Shown here: positions 7,519 to 14,970 of the stretch, in pieces
Layout of the letters: every line of letters starts with the position of its first letter
How positions within the stretch are numbered: the first letter of the stretch is position 1
Assembly (NCBI RefSeq): GCF_050436765.1
Contig: NZ_JBNQGD010000175.1
Location: 1 to 17,286 of the forward strand
From: Arachidicoccus sp050436765
GTDB lineage: Bacteria > Bacteroidota > Bacteroidia > Chitinophagales > Chitinophagaceae
Length of the DNA: 17,286 bases
Direction of reading: 5' to 3'
Notes under the pieces: generated by a model
Seen by the model: only the letters and a program-made list of their open reading frames with translations
Databases searched by the model: none
Told to the model about the DNA's origin: nothing
Translations under genes and position numbers: made by a program

Positions 7519-8850
7519 TTATTTTGACTTATAAATTAATATATCAGGGTTAATGTTGAGGGATAACCAAATCCAATTTTGCAGGGATTTCATATTTTGA
7601 TTTGCAGCAATATTTTTGATATATTTCATGGATGGGCTGGTCAACATTTGCGAATAGCCACCACTTAATTTTACATCTTTTGTCACCTTAAAATTGACGG
7701 TGACATCCACTTCATTACCCAAAGCCGATTTTGCTTTTCCTCCTGAATAGTTGATGACTTGAGATGCAGCTTCAAAATGGTGTAAGGCAACTTGCCAGTT
7801 TAGTTTTTCCGAATTATTTAAATTAAGGTTTAAATAAGAATCCCAAAGACCTACATTGTTGTGGGCACTAGCAACAAAGAAGTAATCCATTGCGCCATAG
7901 AATTTATGGCCCGTTCCATAAAGAGGATTAAAATAAGTAATCTTTGATGAAGTAGCATTCATATCCCGGCCGCTTAAATAGTCACTACCAACGGAGAATC
8001 CTGTATTTCTGTTTACATCATACACCGCCTTTACCGAGGCCATCCACGCATTTGTTTTTATGGAAGGCGCATTTTGCAGAGGTGTTCTTCCCGTTTGAAA
8101 ATAATAGGTTCCCATGATGCTCCATCTATTTTTGTTATAGTAGAGGTTGCTACCAATGGTTTGCAAATTGGCAATTGAGGAATCTATATTGTTTTGCGTC
8201 GCCAGGTTTAAAGCAATAGCCGAAACGGATAAAGAGGAACTAAATGCATATTTCATCCATAGAAATTCCATGGCCTTATATGGCTGACTGAATGTCTTGT
8301 CAAAGTATGTACTAGTTATTTTTTCTGCATTTTGATTGAAAGCAAAAGCCGTATTGGCCGTAAACTTCTTTTTGGAGAAAGTAAGCAACACTGCGTCGTG
8401 CTTGCGCCCCGCACTATTCCAATCAAGAGCGCCTAAGATCCTTTCGTCATCGTAAGAAAATACCTGACGACCAACTTTAAAGCTCCATTTGGAATTAAAA
8501 TATAGTTGCGCCCAAGCTTCATACAACGAAATGTCATTGGCTGTCGTTTGCACTTGTGGATCATTTCCCCATACACTCACTATTTGTGTGCTAATGCCGA
8601 TTTTTAAGTATGGGCTTTTTAAATAAGTTAAACCGATGCGGCTTCTTTGTACAGCAAAGGCGGCCGGTTTTTGTCCTTCTAAGATAGGTGTAAAAACGCC
8701 ATTTCTATATTCGGCTCTTGGTCTTAACTGAATGTTTAACCGTACTTCTTCAGTGTCATTTTGGGCAAAAATGGCAGTAGACGAAAATAGAATCAACGAG
8801 AAAAACAAGGAAACGACTAAAGCTCTTTTATTGTTCATTTTTGTTTTCAT
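7519..8850 (-). CDS. Alginate-export-type outer-membrane beta-barrel
   Basis: This is an outer-membrane barrel of the alginate export / DUF1302-like group. The longest frame opens at 8892 (457 residues), but residues 1-14 are not signal-like and the predicted transcription start lies only a few bases upstream of it. The ATG at 8850 gives MKTKMNNKRALVVSLFFSLI... with cleavage near IFA-Q, so I prefer it (443 residues). The mature part alternates aromatic and polar strands and holds the family block GRQVFSYDDERILGALDWNSAGRKHDA. The C-terminus ends in strand-like WIWLSLNINPDILI. It lies between nirK and the kinase genes and shares the palindrome at 8933.5 with the kinase operon, so a role in passing nitrite, nitrate or another anion is plausible but unproven. 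Substrate specificity cannot be read from the sequence. Confidence 0.8.
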   Translation of the reverse strand: MKTKMNNKRALVVSLFFSLILFSSTAIFAQNDTEEVRLNIQLRPRAEYRNGVFTPILEGQKPAAFAVQRSRIGLTYLKSPYLKIGISTQIVSVWGNDPQVQTTANDISLYEAWAQLYFNSKWSFKVGRQVFSYDDERILGALDWNSAGRKHDAVLLTFSKKKFTANTAFAFNQNAEKITSTYFDKTFSQPYKAMEFLWMKYAFSSSLSVSAIALNLATQNNIDSSIANLQTIGSNLYYNKNRWSIMGTYYFQTGRTPLQNAPSIKTNAWMASVKAVYDVNRNTGFSVGSDYLSGRDMNATSSKITYFNPLYGTGHKFYGAMDYFFVASAHNNVGLWDSYLNLNLNNSEKLNWQVALHHFEAASQVINYSGGKAKSALGNEVDVTVNFKVTKDVKLSGGYSQMLTSPSMKYIKNIAANQNMKSLQNWIWLSLNINPDILIYKSK

Positions 8851-8923
8851 GTGATATTTGATTTGAAGAAGCCACAAAATTCGTATAGACATTCTAACCA
8901 GAAGTTATTACCTGTCAGCACTC

Positions 8924-8970
8924 AATATGACCTTAATCATATTCACTTTAAAGAACTTAAAATATCATTG
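8924..8970. promoter_or_regulatory. Shared FNR-like palindrome for barrel and kinase operon
   Basis: AATATGA (8924-8930) and TCATATT (8937-8943) form a perfect inverted repeat with a 6-nt spacer, centre 8933.5. On the plus strand, TATCATTG (8963-8970) begins 29.5 nt from the centre and would drive the kinase-regulator operon from about 8975. On the minus strand, a poor TAACTTCT (complement of 8900-8907) lies 26.5 nt away and could serve the barrel gene. The regulator would thus control its own operon. The palindrome is certain; control is inferred. Confidence 0.7.
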
Positions 8971-9005
8971 TACCCTTAAGTGACTATAATTACTTCAGGT
9001 AAAAA

Positions 9006-10304
9006 ATGGATTTTCATTTTTTTAAAAGAACTTTGTATTTCCTCGGTAAAAAGAAGCTAATGCATAATAAACTACTTAATAGTGAACAGGAAAAATTCAA
9101 GGCGGTATTTCAAAATGCTTCTTTGGGCATATTGGTCATCAATCAGTCGGGTATTATTACACTTGCAAATGATTTTCTGCTCAAACAATTTGGCTATTTG
9201 AAAGCGGAAGAATTGATTGGCCAGAAGATGGAACTGCTTATCCCTCAAAGGTATCATCATCAGCATGTTGTCGACCGGGCCCATTATATGGAGCATCCCG
9301 TAACACGGCCTATGGGGACGGGGAGAGATCTGTATGGTGTAAGAAAAGATGGCACAGAAATGCCGCTGGAGATTAGCTTAAGCAGTTATACAAATAATGA
9401 CGGAAGCTTTTCTGTGGCGTTTATCAGTGATATTTCTATGAGAATAGAGGCAGAAAATAAATTGCGGGAACAAAGACTTGAACTTGCTGCTATCAATAAA
9501 AGAATGGAAGCTTTAAATGAAGAGTTAGAAAGAAAAGTGGAACTAAGGACGGCCAAACTGCAAGATGCCTTACAGAAATTAGAAATCTCTAAAGAGGAAC
9601 TTTCCATTGCATTGAGCAAAGAGAAAGAGTTGGGAGATTTAAAAAGCTCCTTTGTCTCTATGGCATCACATGAGTTCAAAACACCGTTGAGCACCATACT
9701 TTCCTCCGCTTCTCTATTAGGTAAATATATTTTAACTGAAGAACAATTTAAAAGAGATAAACATGTGCAGCGCATTAAATCGTCTGTAATGAACCTTAAT
9801 AATATATTGAATGAATTTCTTTCTTTGGGCAAAATTGAAGATGGGAAAATAACCATGTGCGCGTCGCTTTTCGCGATTGAACCTTTTATCTTAAAGGAGA
9901 TCAGCGACATATCGGAGATTTTAAAAGCCGGTCAGGCTGTGCACTATATGCACACAGGCAAAGAAGAAGCATTATTAGATGAAGTTTTGTTTAGAAATAT
10001 TTTAATCAATTTGATCTCAAATGCAGCCAAATTCTCAGCAGTAAATAAAAGCATCTTTATCAGCACCCACCTGACTGGACAACAGTTGGAATTTGTCATA
10101 AAGGACAATGGAATGGGCATTTCTCAAAAAGATCAAAAGCATTTATTTGAGATATTTTTCCGGGCCACTAATGCCACGAATATTCCGGGAACCGGATTAG
10201 GGTTACATATTGTATCCAAATATGTAGAAATGATGAACGGAAAAATCGAAATTAAAAGTGAATTGGAAAAGGGAACCGAAATAAAAATAATCTTTGCACA
10301 ATGA
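9006..10304 (+). CDS. PAS-domain sensor histidine kinase
   Basis: This 432-residue kinase has no membrane segment or signal peptide, so it is probably cytoplasmic. Order: PAS domain (about 28-145), long coiled coil (about 148-205), HisKA with phospho-acceptor H222 (ASHEFKTPLS), and HATPase with N339 (N box NLISNAAKFS), DNGMG (367-371) and GTGLGL (395-400). The PAS stretch PQRYHHQH...GTGR...RKDG aligns without gaps with the heme PAS of FixL; H87 falls on the FixL heme-ligand His and R107 on the Arg that contacts bound oxygen. Similar stretches also occur in non-heme PAS proteins, so heme binding is possible only. The gene overlaps the regulator gene by ATGA (10301-10304), so the two are translationally coupled and very likely partners. 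M19 at 9060 is an alternative start. The signal may be O2, NO or redox state. Confidence 0.92.
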   Translation: MDFHFFKRTLYFLGKKKLMHNKLLNSEQEKFKAVFQNASLGILVINQSGIITLANDFLLKQFGYLKAEELIGQKMELLIPQRYHHQHVVDRAHYMEHPVTRPMGTGRDLYGVRKDGTEMPLEISLSSYTNNDGSFSVAFISDISMRIEAENKLREQRLELAAINKRMEALNEELERKVELRTAKLQDALQKLEISKEELSIALSKEKELGDLKSSFVSMASHEFKTPLSTILSSASLLGKYILTEEQFKRDKHVQRIKSSVMNLNNILNEFLSLGKIEDGKITMCASLFAIEPFILKEISDISEILKAGQAVHYMHTGKEEALLDEVLFRNILINLISNAAKFSAVNKSIFISTHLTGQQLEFVIKDNGMGISQKDQKHLFEIFFRATNATNIPGTGLGLHIVSKYVEMMNGKIEIKSELEKGTEIKIIFAQ

Positions 10305-11356
10305 CAAAAATATTATTGGTAGAAGACAACGATGAAATCCGGGAAAATACGCGCGAGATCTTAGAATTAGCCGATTATCAGATTATAACAGCCGAGAATG
10401 GGAAAGAAGGATATAGTATGGCTTTAAAAGAAATGCCCGATCTCATCATTTGTGATATCATGATGCCGGTATTAGATGGCTATGGATTGCTACACCTCAT
10501 CAATAAGAATGAAACGTTGAAAAGCATTCCATTTATTTTTCTCACCGCCAAAACGGAGCGAATTGATTTTAGAAAAGGTATGGAAATGGGCGCGGATGAC
10601 TATATTACAAAGCCTTTTACTGATATTGAATTAATGAACGCCATTGAAAGTAGATTGAAGAAAATGAAAATCATACAAGAGCGTGTCAACGCGGCACAAA
10701 CGCTCAATGATTTTTATGATGAAATAAAAAATGAGGATGCCTTAGATCAACTTACAAAATCGACAACGGTTAATTACTATAAAAAGAAACAACGCATTTA
10801 TGCAGAAGGGAGTTATCCGCATGGGTTATTTTATTTGATTTCAGGCAAAATAAGAACTTATAAGTCCAACGATAATGGTAAGGAATTAACTGTAAACCTC
10901 TATACAGCCGGCGATTTTTTCGGCTACAATGCCCTATTGGAAAACACTGCATATAAAGAAAATGCAGAAACTTTGGAGAAGAGTGAAGTGAGTGTTATCA
11001 GTCGTGAAGACTTCTCTATATTGGTAAATAATAACAAAGATGTAGCTAAAAAGTTTATAAAATTGCTGGCTAAGAATACGACCGATAAAGAAGAACAATT
11101 ACTTAATATAGCATACAATTCACTCCACAAAAGAGTAGCGGATGCGATCATTACCTTATTCAATAAATATAAGCAAGAGGGGCATCCATATTTTATCATT
11201 CATATATCTAGAGAGGATTTAGCAAATATTGCCGGCACGACCACCGAATCGCTTATAAGAACACTAACCGATTTTAAAAATGAAAAGCTAATTGATGCGG
11301 GAGCCGGTTATGTAAAAATATTGAATGAAGAAAAACTAAGATCGCTCATTAATTGA
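10301..11356 (+). CDS. Response regulator fused to CRP/FNR-type DNA-binding body
   Basis: This 351-residue protein joins a receiver domain (1-122: acidic E8-D9, phospho-acceptor D52, T82, K104) to a cyclic-nucleotide-binding-like beta-roll (about 145-255) and a Crp-type winged helix (about 272-345). Common CRP/FNR proteins lack the receiver. The beta-roll has FFGYNALLENTAYKENA where CRP has its cAMP Glu and Arg, and both are missing; there is no FNR-style cysteine cluster. It is therefore probably switched by phosphorylation from the coupled kinase. In the recognition helix TTTESLIRTL, E316 and R320 match the CRP/FNR residues that read TGA/TCA, while FNR S212 is replaced by I319. This fits the TATGA-N6-TCATA sites upstream of the denitrification genes here, including its own operon. 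Target assignment is inference. Confidence 0.93.
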   Translation: MTKILLVEDNDEIRENTREILELADYQIITAENGKEGYSMALKEMPDLIICDIMMPVLDGYGLLHLINKNETLKSIPFIFLTAKTERIDFRKGMEMGADDYITKPFTDIELMNAIESRLKKMKIIQERVNAAQTLNDFYDEIKNEDALDQLTKSTTVNYYKKKQRIYAEGSYPHGLFYLISGKIRTYKSNDNGKELTVNLYTAGDFFGYNALLENTAYKENAETLEKSEVSVISREDFSILVNNNKDVAKKFIKLLAKNTTDKEEQLLNIAYNSLHKRVADAIITLFNKYKQEGHPYFIIHISREDLANIAGTTTESLIRTLTDFKNEKLIDAGAGYVKILNEEKLRSLIN

Positions 11357-11404
11357 CGACTTAGACGCAATTATTTTTAACCCAGTTTATTATTAGGCAG
11401 ATCG

Positions 11405-12676
11405 CTATTTTACAGTAGTTAATGATAATTCTTCTTCATGTTGTTGTGTTCTCATAATACCGGTCGTAATCCATATGAGTCCGCCAGCCATTAGAACGGC
11501 ACAGTAAAATAAAATAATATTTGCACTTTTTATGGGCTGGACATTCATCGCTTCCAGCCCCTGTAACATCAACACGACCTCCTGAACTATAAACCCGATT
11601 ACAAAAATAATGGCGCCTACGCCACTAACATGTCCACGAAAACGATGAATAAATTCGTTGATATAACCTAGTATAAACAAACTTATAATTCCTACAAAAG
11701 AAAGGTGCAGATAACCGATCACAATCGGGCGGAAACCAAAAGCATAATGACTTAAGTAAGGAATCGTCGAAAGCATTTGAAGGGTTATTTTAAGAAAGAA
11801 GGATATAGAAGAAAGTCGCCACAACCATTTTGTAGACCAACTGAATTGTATGTTTTTACTCCTTTGAACCAAGAAAAGGATTTTAATAAAATAATACAAA
11901 ACGAAAAGTTGTAAAACGCCGGAAATATCAGCAATCCAAACAAGTGCCAAAGGCAATCTTAGCCATAAAATGGATAAGAAATATGTCGGCACAACGGTAA
12001 CGGCCATTATAATAAACAACCATTTACTCAAAGAACTAATATGGTCAACGCCCAACCGATGCATGTAAGAAAAAAATATCCCAAAGCATGCAAATAAAAA
12101 CCAACCATTATACTGAAAGTGCATAAAAAAATAAACGGCCGAGAAGTATAAATCCTGAATCATAATATGATGGGCCATCAAATAGGCGAGCATAAAAGCC
12201 CCTAAAGACGAAAATGCCCAAAGTACAAGTGTCGCCTTTAACCACAGTATAGAGAAGCCCGTATTTCTAATTTTATTTAAATCTCTCCAGTAAAAAAAGA
12301 TAAAAAAATAAGATATAAATATGGTAGCCGTCGAAAATAAGATAGACCAGAAAGCATAACCTTCTATAATAAAGGAAACAAACATAGCATAAGACACCAG
12401 GAGTTCTGCCGTTAGTATCCAATTATATTTTTTATAATTAGTTGGCAGGTTGTTTCTTATCAGATAGCGAACCATCAAGATCATCAGAGCCATCGCTATC
12501 CACCCTACAAAAGCGAAGTGCGAATGACCATGCATTAAATTTTGTTGATTTATTTCCGGTAAAGAAAAATTAATCTTGTAGCGCATAGTGACACCGGCTA
12601 ATGCTACAACACAAAAATTGATTAAAGCAATTTGAACCCATTGCTTAGTTTTAAATAAATTTAAATTATTTTCCAT
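11405..12676 (-). CDS. Polytopic membrane protein with heme-copper-oxidase-like histidines
   Basis: This 423-residue inner-membrane protein has about 12 hydrophobic segments. Its in-membrane histidines resemble those of heme-copper oxidase subunit I: H49, H51 and H53 (MHGHSHFAFVGW) early, H186 (FMHFQYNGW) mid-protein and H324 (YLHLSFVG) late. It is shorter than a true subunit I or NorB (usually 450 or more) and I do not see the complete copper-B histidine set. NnrS, a 12-helix heme-copper protein for NO tolerance, is another option, but the H-x-H-E-M motif of NnrS is absent. Divergence from the cytochrome c and a TTGAC-N4-ATCAT palindrome at its promoter place it with the denitrification genes. 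A role in NO handling or electron transfer is plausible; the function is not established. Confidence 0.75.
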   Translation of the reverse strand: MENNLNLFKTKQWVQIALINFCVVALAGVTMRYKINFSLPEINQQNLMHGHSHFAFVGWIAMALMILMVRYLIRNNLPTNYKKYNWILTAELLVSYAMFVSFIIEGYAFWSILFSTATIFISYFFIFFYWRDLNKIRNTGFSILWLKATLVLWAFSSLGAFMLAYLMAHHIMIQDLYFSAVYFFMHFQYNGWFLFACFGIFFSYMHRLGVDHISSLSKWLFIIMAVTVVPTYFLSILWLRLPLALVWIADISGVLQLFVLYYFIKILFLVQRSKNIQFSWSTKWLWRLSSISFFLKITLQMLSTIPYLSHYAFGFRPIVIGYLHLSFVGIISLFILGYINEFIHRFRGHVSGVGAIIFVIGFIVQEVVLMLQGLEAMNVQPIKSANIILFYCAVLMAGGLIWITTGIMRTQQHEEELSLTTVK

Positions 12677-12752
12677 GGCCTAGGGTATTCAACAATTTTT
12701 ACAATGCCTGAAATTATTAAAATCATTTGACTTTAACGATCTTTTTTGGACA

Positions 12753-12798
12753 CAAATTAAATTATTTCAGGTCATTATAAACTTGACTCAGATCATCG
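12753..12798 (-). promoter_or_regulatory. Membrane-protein promoter with FNR-like site
   Basis: TGA-N6-TCA occupies 12784-12795 (centre 12789.5; flanked form TTGAC-N4-ATCAT). On the minus strand the -7-like element TTAATTTG (complement of 12753-12760) has its edge 29.5 nt from the centre, the same spacing as at the cytochrome c, kinase and nosZ promoters. A second, stronger palindrome (centre 12821.5) lies 32 bp further upstream. Confidence 0.6.
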
Positions 12799-12811
12799 AT
12801 AATTTTTTCCA

Positions 12812-12858
12812 TTTATGATTTTGATCATAAAAATTAGTATATTAGTGATGTAATATTG
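12812..12858 (+). promoter_or_regulatory. Cytochrome c promoter with perfect FNR-like palindrome
   Basis: TTTATGAT-N4-ATCATAAA (12812-12831, centre 12821.5) is the longest perfect palindrome of this type in the window. The -7-like element TAATATTG (12851-12858) starts 29.5 nt downstream of the centre, placing the transcription start near 12863 and the site near -41.5. The same TAATATTG octamer appears at the nosZ promoter. Confidence 0.72.
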
Positions 12859-12887
12859 CATTATAAAATCTAAAATTAGTAACCGTT

Positions 12888-13391
12888 ATGAAAAAAGTAA
12901 TCATTTCATTTTCGTTGGCTTTCGCAATAGCTTTTTTTGTTATTTCTTGTGGGAATAGTAACGAAACAAGTCAAGCCGCAAGCTCTGATGCCCCAGCCGC
13001 TACAGCTAGTACAGGCACCGATACTACAGCAGCAAACCCATCTTATGATCCCAAACGTGGCGAGGGAAAATTCCATGATGTAAAATTGGCAGATAAATTA
13101 GACGCAGATATGGCCGCAAAAGGACAGAAAGTTTATGAACTTAAGTGCTCATCTTGTCACAAACTTACCAGCGAAAAATTAGTAGGTCCGGGTTGGTATG
13201 GTATCACCAAAAGACACGAACCTGAATGGATAATGAACTTTGTTACCAATACAGATGAAATGCTCAACAAAGATCCTAAGGCACAAGCTATGCTTGAAAT
13301 TTGTATGGTGCGTATGCCCAACCAAAATTTAACTGATGCTGATGCAAGAAACGTACTTGAATTTATGCGCAAAAATGATGGTGTGAAGTAA
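12888..13391 (+). CDS. Monoheme lipoprotein cytochrome c
   Basis: This 167-residue class I cytochrome c should carry electrons in the periplasm, probably to NosZ or NirK. The N-terminus is a lipoprotein signal ending FFVIS-C21, followed by an Ala/Thr/Ser-rich flexible linker (about 22-52) that would let the heme domain move while tethered. The heme site is C87-S-S-C90-H91, and the distal ligand is probably M143 (VRMPNQNL). C139 (LEICM) is an extra cysteine near the heme. The gene has its own promoter with the best FNR-like palindrome and its own terminator, and is divergent from the heme-copper-oxidase-like membrane protein. Small cytochromes c of this type often accompany clade II nos genes; being NosZ's donor is inference. 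Confidence 0.92.
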   Translation: MKKVIISFSLAFAIAFFVISCGNSNETSQAASSDAPAATASTGTDTTAANPSYDPKRGEGKFHDVKLADKLDADMAAKGQKVYELKCSSCHKLTSEKLVGPGWYGITKRHEPEWIMNFVTNTDEMLNKDPKAQAMLEICMVRMPNQNLTDADARNVLEFMRKNDGVK

Positions 13392-13435
13392 CTTGCTTTA
13401 GCAATATTACCTTTCTTTTTTGATAGAGATAAAGA

Positions 13436-13466
13436 AATGGCCGCTATAGACGCGGCCATTCTTTTG
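13436..13466 (+). terminator. Intrinsic terminator of the cytochrome c gene
   Basis: AATGGCCGC (13436-13444) pairs perfectly with GCGGCCATT (13452-13460) around a 7-nt loop and is followed by the T-rich CTTTTG. It lies 44 bp beyond the cytochrome c stop. An AAAGAA run before the stem could allow some activity on the opposite strand. Confidence 0.88.
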
Positions 13467-13686
13467 TTATATGGGGATTAAATTCGCTTAAATTATTTTT
13501 ACGCTCAATAATAGGTGGCTCCAATGAAGGCCAGTCACTAAAACACTTTCCCTAGCCGTACTTCCAACCATAGCAAGAAAACAGTAAAAGTGTCATAAGT
13601 CTGTTCTCAGTTTGCCTGAAATAACTCCTTTGCTCTTTTCAATGATTTCCTAATAATAGGCTGTATACTTTTGATCCGGTATATGC
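13467..13686. other. Intergenic, no gene recognised
   Basis: This lies between the cytochrome c terminator and the end of the minus-strand MgtC/DUF4010 gene. A 34-codon minus-strand open stretch starting near 13582 reads ...AMVGSTARESVLVTG..., faintly like a universal stress protein tail, but it is too short to call. No terminator for the DUF4010 gene is evident. Confidence 0.4.
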
Positions 13687-14970
13687 TTACAAATGCAAAA
13701 CAAAAGACAAAAGCAGACCCATCACAATCAAAATGCCAAAACCAATGGCCAAGGGCCGGCGTATAGACTTATCGGAAAGCGTAATGCCATAAATCATTTT
13801 TAATAAGTTGTTACTTGTAATCGCATTCAAAATCGCCGTTACAATAACGGTATTTTCAATATCCCATTTGCTTTGGAGCAGGTTAATTAGGAAAGGGCCA
13901 ATATCGGTCATCCCAACGATAAATGAAAGTAGATTGATACCGTCTACGCCATAATTTCTTATTACAAAGCCGGTGAGAAAGGCAAAGAAAATGAAAAGAA
14001 CGCCGAATAGTAAGGCCGTTTTAAACTCCAATGGATTGTTATGTGATTGAAAAGCCTTCGCGCGGGTAATAATGCTTTTATTTGTATAGAATTTACAAAA
14101 ATAGATTGCTATTACAGCGGATACCATGATAGATATTGCAAATGATGGAGCTAGCATCCAGGCAATTGTTTTATTAAAGAACAAGGCCAACAAGAACAAC
14201 CTCACATACATCATACTGGTCGCAAGAATAATGGCAGCCACAGTTTTATGCTCCTCTTGCAGATCTTTGCTCTTTCTAACCAGAATAATGGTGGTAGCAG
14301 TGCTACTATAGAGTCCACCCAAGATACCGGTAAGGATAACACCGGAATTAGGAAAAACAAATTTCTTGAGCAGATAGCTGCAATAAGAAATACCCGATAC
14401 GGCTACGATCGCCAGCCAGAATTTATATGGAGAAAAATTTAACGTTGGGGCGAGTATGTTTTTGTCGGGAAGTAAAGGAAGGATGACTCCTGCTAAAAGC
14501 AGAAATTTTGCCAACGTAATAAATTCCTCTTTATCAAATCTCTTCGAGAACTGAAAAAGCACCTCTTTGGATTCCGTCATTACTAATACAATAACCACAA
14601 TCAATAGTACCAACCAAATTGGCTGTGTGTAGATCAGCGGGGTGAGGCAATAGGTGATAAGTGCAGTAAGAATAGAAGTAATGCCAAATTGCCTTTGAAC
14701 GACAATTTTTTGGTAATAACAAATACCCAACAAAACAATAAGCGCCAATCCACCAAACATAAAAAGTATCATTGTTTGTGGCACAATGATGTAAAAGACA
14801 AATCCGAGAATGCCGATCAACATAAATGTCCTATCGGTACCGAAGCGGCTTTCTAACTCCTGTTTGATATAATAACGACGCTGTTCTAGTCCAATGAGTA
14901 AGGAAAAGACCGCTACCAGCAAGAAATTAATCATTGTCGAAGGGACGATATCTATGATTTGATTTCGCAT
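13687..14970 (-). CDS. MgtC/DUF4010 family membrane protein
   Basis: This 427-residue inner-membrane protein has about 12 hydrophobic segments. The N-terminus carries the MgtC/SapB-type stretch FLLVAVFSLLIGLEQRR (about 15-31), and the C-terminal half has the DUF4010 block with GILGGLYSSTATT (about 216-228) and VGMTDIGPFLINLL. Length and order match proteins annotated as MgtC/SapB-DUF4010. Their function is not settled; ion or metal transport, or magnesium-related regulation, has been suggested. The ATG at 14970 directly precedes a hydrophilic start and a first helix. The gene is divergent from nosZ across a 382-bp region that has a TATGA-N6-TCATC site centred at 15115.5, which could link it to the denitrification genes, but the spacing to any -7 element is not typical. 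Confidence 0.85.
   Translation of the reverse strand: MRNQIIDIVPSTMINFLLVAVFSLLIGLEQRRYYIKQELESRFGTDRTFMLIGILGFVFYIIVPQTMILFMFGGLALIVLLGICYYQKIVVQRQFGITSILTALITYCLTPLIYTQPIWLVLLIVVIVLVMTESKEVLFQFSKRFDKEEFITLAKFLLLAGVILPLLPDKNILAPTLNFSPYKFWLAIVAVSGISYCSYLLKKFVFPNSGVILTGILGGLYSSTATTIILVRKSKDLQEEHKTVAAIILATSMMYVRLFLLALFFNKTIAWMLAPSFAISIMVSAVIAIYFCKFYTNKSIITRAKAFQSHNNPLEFKTALLFGVLFIFFAFLTGFVIRNYGVDGINLLSFIVGMTDIGPFLINLLQSKWDIENTVIVTAILNAITSNNLLKMIYGITLSDKSIRRPLAIGFGILIVMGLLLSFVLHL

Noticed and set aside
9386..9910. 174-codon minus-strand frame inside the histidine kinase
   Set aside because: It is antisense to conserved HisKA and PAS coding sequence; its Leu/Ser-rich composition is typical of a shadow frame.
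11405..12676. Calling the 12-helix membrane protein NnrS or NorB
   Set aside because: The NnrS H-x-H-E-M signature and the full NorB/CuB histidine set are not visible; a general description is safer.
13480..13582. 34-codon minus-strand stretch faintly like a universal stress protein C-terminus (GSTARESVL)
   Set aside because: Only a few residues match, the rest does not fit the family, and no upstream part remains to call a pseudogene.
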